A DNA stretch of 64,000 bases, taken from positions 54,328 through 118,327 of the forward strand of contig LUCM01006633.1 of NCBI GenBank assembly GCA_008360955.1, read 5' to 3'. The notes below the pieces were generated by a model that made no database searches, was not told where the DNA came from, and saw only the letters and a list, made by a program, of their open reading frames with translations. The translations under genes were made by a program, and so were the position numbers. The number at the start of each line of letters is the position of its first letter. Within the stretch, counting starts at the first letter, position 1. This DNA comes from Fasciolopsis buskii (taxonomy: Eukaryota > Platyhelminthes > Trematoda > Plagiorchiida > Fasciolidae). Positions 37,561 to 49,774 of this stretch are shown in pieces.

Positions 37561-40500
37561 TTTCAAAAATACCGCATATATTTATTCTAAAATTTTCAGC
37601 GTTTCTACCTAGGGCATCTTGTTGTCCTGTCTGATTGAGCGTTAGGGCGTTGAAGGCAGCTAAGTGAAGTAAACACTTAGTTTGGACGCAACCCTTAGCC
37701 CTATTTCTCCCCCTGTTAACGCTGTCTTTAGATAAATGTATCGAGTCGCAATTCTTTGTGACATCTTGCGTGGTTCCTGTGTCGGAATAATGGAAATTAG
37801 AAAGTTTCGCTGAAGAAAGGGCGGTGGGTGAATTTAGGCGATACATCACGGCTGCCTATACCCCAGAAGAGGTTTGTGTCACGCTGGACATGCCGAGCGA
37901 ATTACATCCTGCTTACCCAAGCAAGAAAAACCAAAAGGCCTCCGGTCGGTCACAATCAACCTATACATGGGTTGGTTAGGGTTAGAATTCTTTGGTTAAT
38001 CATCTTCCTTGTATCGGGTTCATTGCCTTTTCCGACAAACATATTGATTGTGACCGGATGAGAGAGTGTGCACATGCACACACGTACAGACAAATACTGA
38101 TGTTCATAGGCAATGAATTTAATCGGAGACTTCGATAATGTGAACCGTTTCATGTTTTTTTTTTGCCAAACTGAACAATGTCACGCGCACGAAATTGAGC
38201 CTATAAATTCCGACAATCATTTGACTTCAACTATACATTCAGACACCCTTTGCTTCACCGCCTGTGGTAGATTCTAACAGTTTTGTCGCTCTTTCACCCT
38301 TTCACAGGTTTTATAAATAACGGGATACGACAGTCCTACATTCGTTTTGCTAATCATGTAATGTGTTAGTTACTTGTACTGCAATATTGCTGCTTGTTCA
38401 CCGATTGTAGAATGGACTATTATTAATGCAAATAAAGAACTGTGATGCCTCGTGCCTTGTATCATTAATGTGAACGTGATTTATGATGGATGTACGTCCA
38501 CCACTTTCGTATCACCCAGTGTGTGAACTGGAAACTGAGATTCAGTTTTTGTATCATGATATTGAGATTAATATTATTGAGTTAATTGAATTCGAACTAA
38601 TTTTACTGCACCCGGGTAAACTCGGTCGACGACTACACGATGGGTTGTCTTCATAAAACAAATCCCCTCATGAAACCGTGCATTTTGTAGACAAATGTTT
38701 CGATTTTCTGCACCGAACAAAAGACACGCATAATGACACAAACAAACGCATGCTGAAGCTGCACAGAACAGTCGGAAGTTCATTCACGTGAAGCATTGGA
38801 GATGTTCACGTGAAACTTTCATACATCTGCCTCTCCTCGGTTACAATCCTGTTGAACTATTCTGCTATTTGTGCTCTAGCCGGAAAAATTGAAGCTACTC
38901 TAAATATATACCGGTGCAAGTAGCTCAAGCGATCGTTTGACCCTTCTCGTGAGCCTCACGTGAAGGAGTAGGGAAGGACAAGACTAAAGATCTATGTATC
39001 TATCCAGTCTCACAGAGTCTAAGCGACTGCCTCCATTTTTAAAATGAGAAAGCCCGATTAGAATACATGTCAGTTTACACGAGAGAATGAACTAACGCAC
39101 GGAAGAACGGACCAATACCGACCGAAACGCATCATGAGTGATACCTGTGCGTCACTGGGGCAAACAGTTGTGAGTCTGCGCATATGCTATTGCTTTTCGG
39201 ACAAAAAATCTGACAATACAAACATGTCTTTAATTTACGAGACTGCAAACAGGGGTAGATGGATGCAAAAGGGTACAAACAGGAAAACAGGCGGACAAAC
39301 GAACAACCTCGGGGGCAGAATGCTGACTGCATAAATCCTTGAAGAACTGACTGACTGACTGACCGACCGACTGACAGACCGACAGACCGATTTATTAACT
39401 CTTATTTTTTAATCAGCGACTTAAGAATGAGTGCGTCGAAATAAAACGGTCTGTGCAATGTCTGTTTCAACTAGTCCTTGTACGCAGATGCCAATTCAAT
39501 CGGTTTTCCGCTTGTCTACGCTCTGTCTACTCTCCAGTATAAACATGATTAGAGGAACTAGAGATACTAGTTACGTGACTGTCCGTATCAAACAATGGCT
39601 GCATGCGTCATATTGTTCATCCAAGTCACGAGGATGCAGCGTGACAGCAAAGGCTGAAATTAGTATACACCGAAAAAGCATTATTTATATTGCCAAGGCA
39701 TGCATATGTACCGATACGGATCTGCCGTATTTTTATCATCTGTATGTTTTTCTTCAACACACAAGTAACAGAAATGGCCACAAAGAAAATTTAAAAAAAA
39801 AACCTGTAAATCCGGCGTTGGATCTTTTTTTTGTAGATTACATCTCTAATTCAGTCGCGAGCAATTTGCATACATCAACTTTCCATCGTTTGTGTCAGAT
39901 GAACAGGCACAGTGGTCGACAATGACTGAAGACCATAAACTCAAGAACTGATGATTCGTTTTATGAAACGTACATTTTTTGATGGCACATTTGCGCCAGT
40001 GATTTCGTGACACGTTTTCATTACGTTGGCCACTGGCCAAATGGCTTGCTTACACAGCGACAGTGATACAAGCGAACGCAATGCAATGAGCTGGACGATA
40101 TAATCAAAGGCCTCAGGTAGGTAGGGAACTTGCTGCCCCGTCAAACTCGTACGGCTATAACATTTTACTTTGAGGTGAAGTCAAAAATTCGACTATTCCC
40201 TTTTAGTAAAGCAGTTCATTCGATGGACAACCTGGGGTCTTGGAAAAATTCATTTTTCCGTATTAGTTCACCACAACTTCTGTAGATCTGGATCCTAATC
40301 CAGCCGGGTAATCTAGGTTGTCAGTTGGGGACAGACAACTAAAACGTCAGTCTGACGATTGCTAAAACTGGTAGCGCTGCTTGAAGTTACGCGCATTTCC
40401 GCTACAGTCATCACTGAGTAAGATGGTATATGCAGCCAGAAAGATAAGATAAAATAGCCAAGTCAGCCTGTAAGATTTTCAATCAAATAGTCGGTCAGTG

Positions 40501-41670
40501 GACAAAAGGCTGGACTGTTGGCAGATTAGCTGGAAAATCGACGAACTGTATCATACCAGCACTCCTAAGTAATCCACGTTCTCGGTTCCCATTATCGTTC
40601 CTCTGTCAGCTTACTCTTCTAACCAGCTCATCGACCAGCTCATTTCTACATTTTACCCTGGTACATTAAGGTGCTGTCTAAAACAACAGAATATCCTGTA
40701 CGATCGCAAAAAGCTGCAAAAAATATGACCAAGTGCATCAAACTTTTGATAGTAAATTGACCTTCTAGAAGTATAAAAAATTCATGCATGTTTGCGTTTT
40801 CTTACTGAATTTCGTTCAGTGTGACTAATAACTAGCGACTTCACTCGCAAACTCTAGCTACGACTGTTAGAGACAATTTATTTTACCACATAACGATTCA
40901 AAGTAGTCTCTGAAAAATTACATCCGGAATATCTGTACTCACCGTCAGTCAGGTACAGTCACGAAGTTTCTAGCAATTTTTTAAACCGTCTACAATAACT
41001 CAGCAATGTCTAAATCTGAAATTTTCAGCCATTCATGGACAATATACCCTACTGAGCTTGTCGGTGACAGAGAGATCTCACCTCGATGTCACCAAACCTA
41101 GGCTAAAGGGGAACAGAATTCGAGATGACCCACAGACTTTAAGTGTTTGACCCCGCCCATTTGCCATACTAAGTAAACAGAGTTCCATTGGATTTAATAA
41201 TTCATTCTCATGATACAGGCAACCTCTGCCATTAACTAATATACCATTCTGACGAAAAAAGGTCTACAAAACCCTGAGATCATAACGCTAATAATTGATA
41301 ACGGACCGGAGCCGTTCTAGTATAAATATCTTGAAACTACAAACCGTACCCCAGTACATGGGGATCGGATGACAGTTAAATGCGAACGAATGAACGCTGG
41401 ATTAAGATGCCCGAACAAATTTGCGAGTGTCAGTACATGAATGGGAATAGATTAGCTGATCCGCTTGCAAGATACAGCCTCAAAACATCGTATGAATTGA
41501 ACAACTAACAATTCTGTTTGATTTGAAAATCTCAGTAATGCGGTAAGTATTTCAAAACTTAGTTTGACACGGAACTATGCGATTGCCCAAGACACAAACC
41601 CATCCACCCTTTACCCAATTCAATCAGGCCCGACAGAACCCAAACATCAGCTTGGGTTCCACAGACTTAC
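37561..41670. other. 5' part of the G-H intron, no gene seen
   Basis: No minus-strand coding exon and no clear element were found. A GACT/GACC-type tandem tract lies at about 39345..39390. The 164-codon plus-strand open frame at 39431..39925 has no recognisable motif and lacks a plausible exon structure, so it is left uncalled. Confidence 0.5.
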
Positions 41671-41914
41671 CCCACCCAGCCGGTCTGAACTCTTCCTCGT
41701 CTTTGGTAATTTGTTCGCGTGTTGGTGATGATGGTGGTGGTTGCTGTTGTTGCAGTGCCTCTGGTTGTTTTTGTGTCTGAATGAACTCAGACTCCTCTGG
41801 TTGAATCACTTCGTCTGAGACTGCATGCTCTGTGACCCGATCAATAATGTGTTTTGTGGTAACCAGTCTCGTGATAACTGTCCCATCAGGTAACACTTCT
41901 TCGATTTCCTCAAT
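41671..41914 (-). CDS. Exon G of the giant gene
   Basis: This 244-base internal exon starts in phase 0 after the acceptor CTCCTGCTTTAG and ends in phase 1 at the donor GG|GTAAGTCT. It encodes 'IEEIEEVLPDGTVITRLVTT', then 'KHIIDRVTEHAVSDEVIQPE' and a Gln/Pro patch ('LQQQQPPPSSP'). Its N-terminal 'EEVLPDGTV' repeats a motif of exon F, which suggests an ancient exon-level duplication. The Asp-Gly-Thr followed by basic/Thr-rich sequence recalls the C-terminal tails of ankyrins ('DE.GN.VT.K'). That is a loose resemblance and not an identification. Its last base G joins AG of exon H to give Glu. Confidence 0.85.
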
Positions 41915-42754
41915 CTAAAGCAGGAGGAAAGAAGAAAATCACTGAAGAAAACGTCTCTATGTGAAGCACGTTCATCTTTTTGTACCGATAGCCGGCCACT
42001 GAGGCTAAGCAGAAAGTCACATTTCAGGCATCCAAATGCAGCTACTTAAGAATAGCCATGAGAAACAAACGTAAACAACCGGGATACAACTTCCCGCGTT
42101 ATTTCGGAATTGTCCGTTATTTGGAGTTGGGTAAGAACTTAAAACCTCAGAAGTCCACATCCGGTTGCACATTTTGGAGTTCTGTACAGATAACCACTTC
42201 AACGTATAGTCTGTGCGCACCGAAGTGCTAATGTAAGGTGGATCACCTTTCGGACCCATGAAAACGAGATCTCAGTAGGCGAGCTGGCTGACATTCCCGA
42301 ATAGTTTTAGCACTATTCCGAAAACTTTTGACATAATCCCGAAATATTCCTTGAAAATTACCACTGAGCACATTGAGGAAACACAAGTTGGCGAACAAGC
42401 TCGTTTTCAGTGATTCGTACTCATGCCATTACATCACTAGATATATATAGTGATGTAATGGCATGAGTACGAATCACTGAAAACGAGCTTGTTCGCCAAC
42501 TTGTGTTTTCTCAATCCCGAAATAATGTGGAAAGTTGTATAGCTTCGGGTTAACCAAGTGAATTCAAAACTTCAGTCAAAAATACTATAAACTGCTCATA
42601 TTTTTCACTAACAGACAGAGACCCAAGTGGAACGTTCTAAGCCTGCATTAGGTTTGTCTTACTAATAAAACTTATTGCTTTGCTCGCATTTGAAGATGTA
42701 CGAATTTGTAGCACCTATGACTGCCTCGATCTAACTCCGAGAAAGAAAACTTAC
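41915..42754 (-). other. F-G intron with a large hairpin
   Basis: This 840-base intron has GTAAGT at its 5' end and TTTAG at its 3' end. It contains the 144-bp palindrome at 42372..42515 and nothing else that I can recognise. Confidence 0.8.
42372..42515. repeat. 144-bp near-perfect palindrome in an intron
   Basis: Arms of about 67 bases (42372..42438 and 42449..42515) are reverse complements with one mismatch near the outer ends (GAGGAAAC against GTTTTCTC). They are separated by a roughly 10-base AT centre. In the pre-mRNA of the giant gene this would fold into a long hairpin. The near-perfect match means recent origin or active homogenisation. It shares no sequence with the palindrome at 14666, though both have an AT-repeat centre. 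Confidence 0.95.
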
Positions 42755-43302
42755 TTTCGTGGTCTCTTCCGGCTCTTCGACCGTGTACTCGCCAGACTCG
42801 ATAGCCGCATCAACACCTTCTTGCCAGTTTCGACAGGAAACAGATTGTGTTGTTTCAGCTGTGGCTGTCCGACTTTTAACTACCGTACCATCAGGGAGTA
42901 CTTCTTCCACATCACGAAACTCATGCGATTCCTCCGGACTGCTTTGAACTACATCATGTCCAGCTAAGCCAGGTGGAAAAGCGGTGGTTGATGGGAATTT
43001 TGCCTGCAGGTGCGCCATAAATGGTACTGACTCCGCGGTCGTCGGTTCCCCACTCATAATGGTGTCTAATTTTGGCTCAAACTGGTCCACTAGGGGTTCC
43101 AATCCAGTCTCCTCGGGGACTAGTGGCTTAGCGGGTATCATCATCACTTCTGCCCTTGGCAACCCCCCAGCTTCGGCCTCAAGTAGAGCAGCTTCATAAT
43201 AAATATGTTCGAAGCCCTCTTCGTCGGAATGCTCCGGCGGCAACTCCAATTCCTCTTCATCAACCAGATGCGTCAGCTCCACAGATACTTCTGCGGGTAA
43301 CT
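42755..43302 (-). CDS. Exon F of the giant gene
   Basis: This 548-base exon begins with two bases (AG) completing a Glu codon after the acceptor CCGTTCTAG. It ends in phase 0 at ACGAAA|GTAAGT. The product is acidic: 'ELPAEVSVELTHLVDEEELE', 'PEHSDEEGFEHIYYEAALLE', 'GLEPLVDQFEPKLDTIMSGE', then 'EEVLPDGTVVKSRTATAETT' and 'IESGEYTVEEPEETTK'. The phase at both ends matches exons E and G. No folded domain is recognised. The 'EEVLPDGTV' box is shared with exon G. The Glu/Val bias foreshadows the repeats of exon H. Confidence 0.85.
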
Positions 43303-44428
43303 CTAGAACGGCCGGATAAGCAGGAAAAATCATGGAATCGAGGTGAAAGTTTTACATGGTTTAATTGCGATTCTGTCAACGTCAGAAATCATATCATACC
43401 AGGTGATTTTCTGTAGCAGTCATTTTGCAAAATGGTAGTCACTATTCGTTAGTGAAGTTCAAGCAAGTCATGTTTGGGTTTCAGTATGTCTGAAACAAAT
43501 ATATGGTGTTTATCGAAGTAAAACGTAATCAGAGAAAAAGGAAACTTCCCTTACCATATTTCTTCCGTCTACTTTACGGATTTTATTGTTTTCCGTTCTC
43601 CAAGCCTTTCTTTTTCAGCCTCAATAAGACCTGGAGGACGGTTGAGTGTACCCTTTGGTCATTCTAAGCGAGATGACTTTCTACGCATAAGCTTGAGAAA
43701 AGATCCCAATATGATCGAATTTGCAAACCATCACATATAGGAGCATATAATCACACACACACACACACACACACATACACACACACAACGTAAACACTAG
43801 AAATCCGAGCCACCAATGTTGCACCAAATCAGCTGAAGCACCGGTTCGGACGTTTATCGACTACTGAGAGGCTGCTCCCGGCAATCCCGTTGGTCTGCAC
43901 GGCTCGTGCATTGGCTAGTTTCATGTTTTCGGTCCATTTGCCAAGGTTGTTGACCGATGTCTACACACTACGGGCGATAAGTAACTGACAACGCACCATC
44001 CGGTCATCGATGTGAAAAACTGCGGATGTTTGAAATTACCATGCCTACAGGTAAATACTTGCAATGGCCGATAGCCGACCGGCGAACTCCACCTGCCCAT
44101 GAGACAGTGGCAACCAGGGCCACGATCCAACCAATCTGATGATGCATACTCTAGCCTTGGGCAGCAGATGAGTGACCGTCACGATAAAAAGGACGGCTGC
44201 GTAGGCGGAAAGATGGAACACCAAATTCAAGCATAATCTTTAAGGAGCACTACAGTTACTGAAAAGGCAAAGGGCGTGCGAAGTGCACATTGAAAAGCAT
44301 GCCGAAACAACCCAAAAAGCCGAAGTCAGCATGTTCGCGTATCTGGATCTTATATGCAGCAAATTTTTCTTACAGAAATATTACCCATTTCACTTATATA
44401 AATATATATATATATATAAACTTATATA

Positions 44429-44913
44429 TTGCACAAATCTGTGTACAGGATTATACGTGGTCAGAATCATAGTAAAGGATAAAACCACCGAGTTAGAGGG
44501 AGGACAGAAACGGAAATACATGCACACGCACACTCCAGTTCTTACACTCACCATCTCCACGTCACTGGCTATCAATCGGAATCCATAATTCCTCTGTTGG
44601 CTTAATACTATCTGATTGCCCAAACAGATATAAAGAGTTGATTTAGTGGACCACACCCCACCCCTTTGACCAAACGGTCTAACTCACAAGGTGGTAGGAC
44701 GATTTGAGGGTCACGTAAACTGCTGGGGGCCGGTGATCGATTGCTCAGTTAATGAGCCCTTCGGAGAGGCCAAACACCCTGAGTGCCCATTACAACCCTC
44801 TCCACATATGCGGGTGAGTATAGTATCGTATGCTTTGTAAGCCGTCCGTGGTTAGTTTGGAATCAGGGTCTACCCATCTCCCCTAGACTGCTTATCAAAA
44901 ATCAGTCAACCCG
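44429..44913 (+). repeat. Left 485-bp inverted-repeat arm
   Basis: This is the left partner of 47378..47862. Its minus strand contains an open frame of about 85 codons that also occurs in the right arm on the plus strand. That frame is a by-product of the duplication and has no recognisable domain. Confidence 0.95.
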
Positions 44914-47377
44914 ATAGAATGCGCTGGACCTTCGCCTTTGTCAAAATGAATCGTGCAATCAAACGAGTGTCGTTTTGGTCCAGGAATTCAGCTCGGACGT
45001 GCGGAATTGAGAGGTTGGCGTGAGTCGATGTGTGATTAGTTATCATATTCGGACACTGTGGGTGTTCACATTGTGTGACCATCTACTGATTCGTTCAGTC
45101 ACTGTTTGTCCATGTTACCAACCTTTTGGCCATCCCAGTGAATCTGCCTAGACAACTGTTCGCTCCAGACACGGAATTGTCCCCAGAGAACGAGTAATTT
45201 TCACTCTGACAGTTGCCAATATCCGCAGTCCAGTTTGCCGCGATCAGCTTGAACGATGCTATAGAGAACGGTGAATTGACGGGGAGAGCCTTCCAAAAGA
45301 TCCCCTGATTGGAAAACGACATTACATTACAAGGGGCCTTTTCCTCCAGAGCAACTTCGAATTGGTTTCAGTCCCAAGATTCGCAAGTATGTCTTATCAT
45401 GCGGCCTGTTTATGCGACGGACCAAGTGCACGCGGACCGATGCGCAGCAATTAATTTGATAAACATATGTAGCTTACATTTTTTATGAGATCCAGTGACT
45501 GGTAAATTTCCCTAACGGTCAACTAATTCGTCAGCTTATTCCGTGCGTGAGTGGTCAATTATTTCCGATGATCATATTAAAATTATATCAAAATCTTGGC
45601 TTCTAATCTATAACCAGTGAGGATTTTCGAATCCGGGATGGTGGATTCCACGGTTCCCGTAAAACATTCGGTTTTTGACATAACGCATTATCAACTGCTG
45701 AATAATAGTAAACTTCAGTAATCGATTGGAAAATAAGTATTGATAAGTCTTAATGAATGTTAAGTTGGTTCATGTGTGGAATTTCTTGATCTTAGCGAGA
45801 TTCAAACTAACACATGGATGCTACCAGTCGTGCCAGTATGATCAGCCGATGGAGGCGGTCGATTTGCAGGGAAATTCTACGGTAGGCGGTAAAATTTCAC
45901 TGAAATGGGTGCAAACTGGGTGTGTTTGTGTGCTCAATTTGAGCTTAATTTAGGGGCTCATCCATATGATCTACATGCAAGCCGAAGCTACAGAAAAGTG
46001 TGACCATGTGCAAATCCGAATTCCGCCAAGACCAATAAATTTATACCTGAATTCTTTTGGTACTTAGTAATATTAGTACAGAAACTGTGACCGAATATGT
46101 TTACTCGCAAGAAATTCGCTCCACTTATTGATAATTTCTGGTCCTCAACCAGAGCTTTGGTTCTGACAAAAACCTGACCACAAGGCAGTGGGGAATAGCT
46201 GAGTGGGTGCCCATCAGCTTGGATCAATTATTCTTCAACTCGTTTTTCCGACTGAGCTGTTAAGTCAGATCAACCCCCAACTTGGAGGAGACTACTTTGT
46301 CAGGCCTCTACCCATTGACCTTCCAGACATGATTGGATCTTCGGCTTGAGATAAGCCATCCTGTATAGCTCGTTGGACCATGGGGCACGTAAGCCATCAC
46401 TCCACTTCATGGTTTGGTCTCGTTGTGACAGGGAGCTAGGCGTCATCAGATAACTTAGTCACAATCGAATAATACGGACGCTTCCTGTAGAAAATAAAAA
46501 ATAAAATAAAATTTTCTTCTTGCCTGTTACAAAGAACAAGATTTGAACTAGGTTCAGGAGATGAAAAACCAGTAGAATGGAAGTACGATTCTTTCCAAAA
46601 GTGCTCGTAGACCGTACCTTTTAGGTCCTTTCAGTGGCTTGTGAACCGATGTCGCAGCCCAAATCGTTGATTTTAACACGGTCTTGATCGCTGAGCTTGG
46701 TATTTAGAAAACAGATGTTCCTTCATTGATCAAGTTGACAATCTCAAGCTATCCGAGCATCTCAAACAGCTACAACTCTTTCGGTCGGAATTTCTGTAAG
46801 CTGTGTTGATTCCTTCTTGTTTGTTCCATCTTCGGCCATTTTCCAATCATTTCCGCAGGAAATCATAAGTCAGCATGAAACCAAAGGGGTCAACCTCAGC
46901 TTTAAGAATGCCTTGTCTGGCGTATTTCACGGAAAAGGAGTCATATGTTGGCGGTATGTGTAAAAAGTCTTTCCTTTTCATAGGCAGAAGCGAATGTTCC
47001 GCACTTGAACGATTTAAAAAATAAACTTTACAACTGTTTTTGGGGAGAATTTGTGAATTTGCGCTGTGAAATTTTAAAAAAATGAAACATTTTTGTAGTC
47101 GATAAATTGTGGATGCTCAAAAGTTGAGATAATTGGAATGACCCAAAAGAGGTACGGACTCAAGGACTTCCGCGTGCATCGACTGTCACGATACGCCTGC
47201 GAGGCTGACATGTTTTTTGTTTTCTGCATTTATCATTCGGCTATTCGTCCAGAACGCTTCTCAAAAAAGGCTCACAAAAAGAGCCTGTGTTGAGAAAGTC
47301 CTATACCGTGCTTTCTCACGAAGGAGGTATCTTCGTAGGTGTACGAAGTTGAAGATGGATACTCGAACGCCATCCAC

Positions 47378-47862
47378 CGGGTTGACTGATTTTTGATAAG
47401 CAGTCTAGGGGAGATGGGTAGACCCTGATTCCAAACTAACCACGGACGGCTTACAAAGCATACGATACTATACTCACCCGCATATGTGGAGAGGGTTGTA
47501 ATGGGCACTCAGGGTGTTTGGCCTCTCCGAAGGGCTCATTAACTGAGCAATCGATCACCGGCCCCCAGCGGTTTACGTGACCCTCAAATCGTCCTACCAC
47601 CTTGTGAGTTAGACCGTTTGGTCAAAGGGGTGGGGTGTGGTCCACTAAATCAACTCTTTATATCTGTTTGGGCAATCAGATAGTATTAAGCCAACAGAGG
47701 AATTATGGATTCCGATTGATAGCCAGTGACGTGGAGATGGTGAGTGTAAGAACTGGAGTGTGCGTGTGCATGTATTTCCGTTTCTGTCCTCCCTCTAACT
47801 CGGTGGTTTTATCCTTTACTATGATTCTGACCACGTATAATCCTGTACACAGATTTGTGCAA
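47378..47862 (-). repeat. Right 485-bp inverted-repeat arm
   Basis: This is the reverse complement of 44429..44913, nearly identical over its full length. The high identity points to a recent insertion, or to copying of one arm from the other. Confidence 0.95.
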
Positions 47863-48042
47863 ATACATTAAGTATATATGATTGCATCTGCTACCAGTAC
47901 GTCGTCATGGGCTCAATGAAGGACTCTTTGTGGGCAAATTAATCGGAATTTCGTATTTCATTTTCTTTAAAAACAGTGAGATTACTTATTTACTTATCTA
48001 CTTCAAACTAAATCCCGGTGATATTAGGATGATTGAACTCAC

Positions 48043-48414
48043 CTGCTGCTCCTAACCCCTCTGGTGCACCGGCTGCAAGAGTTAACACTGGTTCTTGAAC
48101 CTTCTCATGCGGTTCGGCAACACCTGGGACGAATTCCAGCTCCGATGGTTGAGCGCTTGGCTCGACCGGAAACACGGCTGTCCTCGATTCATCGTAATGC
48201 AGCACGGGCATAATGACTTCCGGGTGTATAGCCTCCGCCCCACGTTCGACGCGAGACTCAATCATCTGTTCGGGAACCGGGGTCGGTGCTTGTTCCATCG
48301 GTTCAGCAAGTGGTACAGTGATTGGCTCGGTGACTGTGGAAATCTGAACAACACGTCGGTCGACTGTCACGGGAAGAATTGGTTCCTCCAATACACCAGC
48401 TGTAGTGTCAGGCA
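48043..48414 (-). CDS. Exon E of the giant gene
   Basis: This 372-base (124-codon) phase 1-1 exon lies between the acceptor CTTATTTTACAG and the donor GCAG|GTGAGTTC. It encodes a Val/Pro/Glu-rich module: 'PDTTAGVLEEPILPVTVDRR', 'VTEPITVPLAEPMEQAPTPV', 'GAEAIHPEVIMPVLHYDESR', 'VEPSAQPSELEFVPGVAEPH'. The 'HPEVIMPV' segment parallels 'HPEIISPV' in exon D, which suggests that these modules arose by exon duplication. A disordered, PEVK-like character is inferred from composition. Confidence 0.85.
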
Positions 48415-48970
48415 CTGTAAAATAAGATTCGAATAAGATGCAGCAACTATCAAAGAGATAGACAAGCGAAACTCGAAAATTCTGAAACGCCTGGACAGGA
48501 ACTGATGACAAGCACGCCCTCCAGTCGGAAGAGCAAAGTTCAAACAGTGAGTGAGATTAGTGGCTATGCGCCATTGAGGAGCTCTAAAGAAAGGGAAATT
48601 CTAGTCCATTGCTTCCCGAATGATCTGAGGCCAGTAAGCGAAAGGTGTACACCAAAGAGCAGTCAGTCAAGCATGATAAAACAGATGCCACACAAAACTA
48701 GCAAGCAATTGTGAAGTGAAAATGAGTTTTTTGTTCGGATAATTTTCTGCGTAGACTAAGGGGAGAAAACAACTCCCTTATCCTACTTAGGTGCAGATTG
48801 AGTTGGTTGTATTCATTCATCCATAGGACTTCATCTTACATCCTACCACAATGCACTATTGCGGTTTAGGAATTTGCCGTGGAATGACAAACTACAGTTC
48901 AGGATATCAGAACCGAATGATGTAAGGAGTGTATCGAAAAATCGATGCGCCACGTATTATTTTTTAATTG

Positions 48971-49190
48971 TGAATGGTATAATGTTAATAACAGCGTTGT
49001 TGGTAGATGCAATGCGTCAACGCTTCGACTACCGTGGGTAGTCTTTCTCAACTTAACATCAGTTGGCATATGAACGTTCCCACAGTCATTTGATTGTAAA
49101 AATTGCCTTGAGAAAGACTACCCACGGTAGTCGAAACGTTGGCGCATTACATCTACCAACAACGCTGTGTTATTAACATAATATCATTCA
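48971..49190. repeat. Head-to-head inverted repeat with hammerhead-like motif
   Basis: The arms 48971..49051 and 49108..49190 are reverse complements of about 82 bases with roughly 10% difference and a 2-base indel. Each arm, read outward from the centre, contains TTGAGAAA-GACTACC-CAC-GGTAGTC followed by GAAAC (GAAGC in the left arm). That is a perfect 7-bp stem closed by three bases, then the GAAAC box. This matches the layout of helix II and the 3' core of a hammerhead ribozyme. The 5' core should read CTGANGA, but reads CTTGAGAA here, so activity is doubtful. A third, diverged copy lies at 55336..55440. Confidence 0.85.
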
Positions 49191-49591
49191 AGATTACAGT
49201 CCAGGATACTCACATTCCCCCTCTCTATCTGTCTCTACTCGACTCAACGCCAATACGGTTGATAAGAGTCCTCGATAAACTTTGTTCCGCGGCTGAATTG
49301 TCATCCAACTCATAATTCAACCATTAGTGTGACCGATTGAGCTTTTAACCGCAGGCTGAGCTGAATTGGAGCAACGAAGACAATTGCTCAAACTAATTCG
49401 CATCCGACAAAAACAGCGAATGCGAATTACGGACATGATTATCATCTGTACTGCCGTCATGCCTTTAAGTAGCTCTATAAAATGGAGGTTTGTTCGGGAA
49501 TATTCGACAAACCGCCTCCTCTTCTTTTTGTCTTAGTTCTTATCAATTCCGAAAGAGTAAAAATGAACAACTGCAGTTGGAAACATGGTTG

Positions 49592-49774
49592 ACCGGCGGC
49601 GGCCAAGTGGATAAGGTCGCAGCGTTTGGGCATGAACGTCGCGGGTTCGACTCCTCCCACCGCCGACCAACTTCCCCACTTGGCAGCCCTCTGTTGGCCG
49701 CGGTCCCCTTCCTGAGAAATGATGTACACCGTTATTCCATTAATAAGGAAAGTGAAAGATAAAAGATAAAAAAG
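49592..49774 (+). mobile_element. tRNA-derived SINE, copy 2
   Basis: This plus-strand copy is of the same family as 8228..8408. It has A-box-like CGGCCAAGTGG, B box GGGTTCGACTCC, the near-paired acceptor stem CCGGCGG/CCGCCGA, shared body 'CCCTCTGTTGGCCGCGG' and a tail of AAAGATA units ending near 49774. The two copies differ at many positions in the head but keep the tail, as expected for retroposed copies of different age or subfamily. It lies within the D-E intron, antisense to the host gene. Confidence 0.85.

Larger units (their letters stand above)
44429..47862. mobile_element. 3.4-kb element with 485-bp terminal inverted repeats
   Basis: Two arms, 44429..44913 and 47378..47862, are reverse complements along 485 bases with no gap. 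I noticed only one substitution (AACTGCTGG against AACCGCTGG near 44719). The outer tip reads TTGCACAAATCTGTGT; the inner edge is ...CAGTCAACCCG. Between them lie 2464 bases with only short open frames (under 80 codons) and no transposase, integrase or polymerase motif that I recognise. The flanks are AT-rich and show no clear target-site duplication. The best reading is a non-autonomous long-TIR or foldback DNA transposon. A local inverted duplication is the alternative. Confidence 0.7.
43303..48042 (-). other. E-F intron carrying a long-TIR element
   Basis: This 4.7-kb intron is mostly occupied by the inverted-repeat element at 44429..47862. It also has an (AC)n microsatellite at about 43752..43788 and a (TA)n run at about 44401..44418. 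No further coding module was found. Confidence 0.75.

Noticed and set aside
39431..39925. 164-codon plus-strand open frame
   Set aside because: No motif or codon bias was seen, and it lies within the G-H intron. Comparable chance frames occur throughout the window.
44390..44656. An 88-codon open frame duplicated at 47635..47871
   Set aside because: The duplication comes from the inverted-repeat arms. The frame has no domain, and its ends run into flanking AT repeat.
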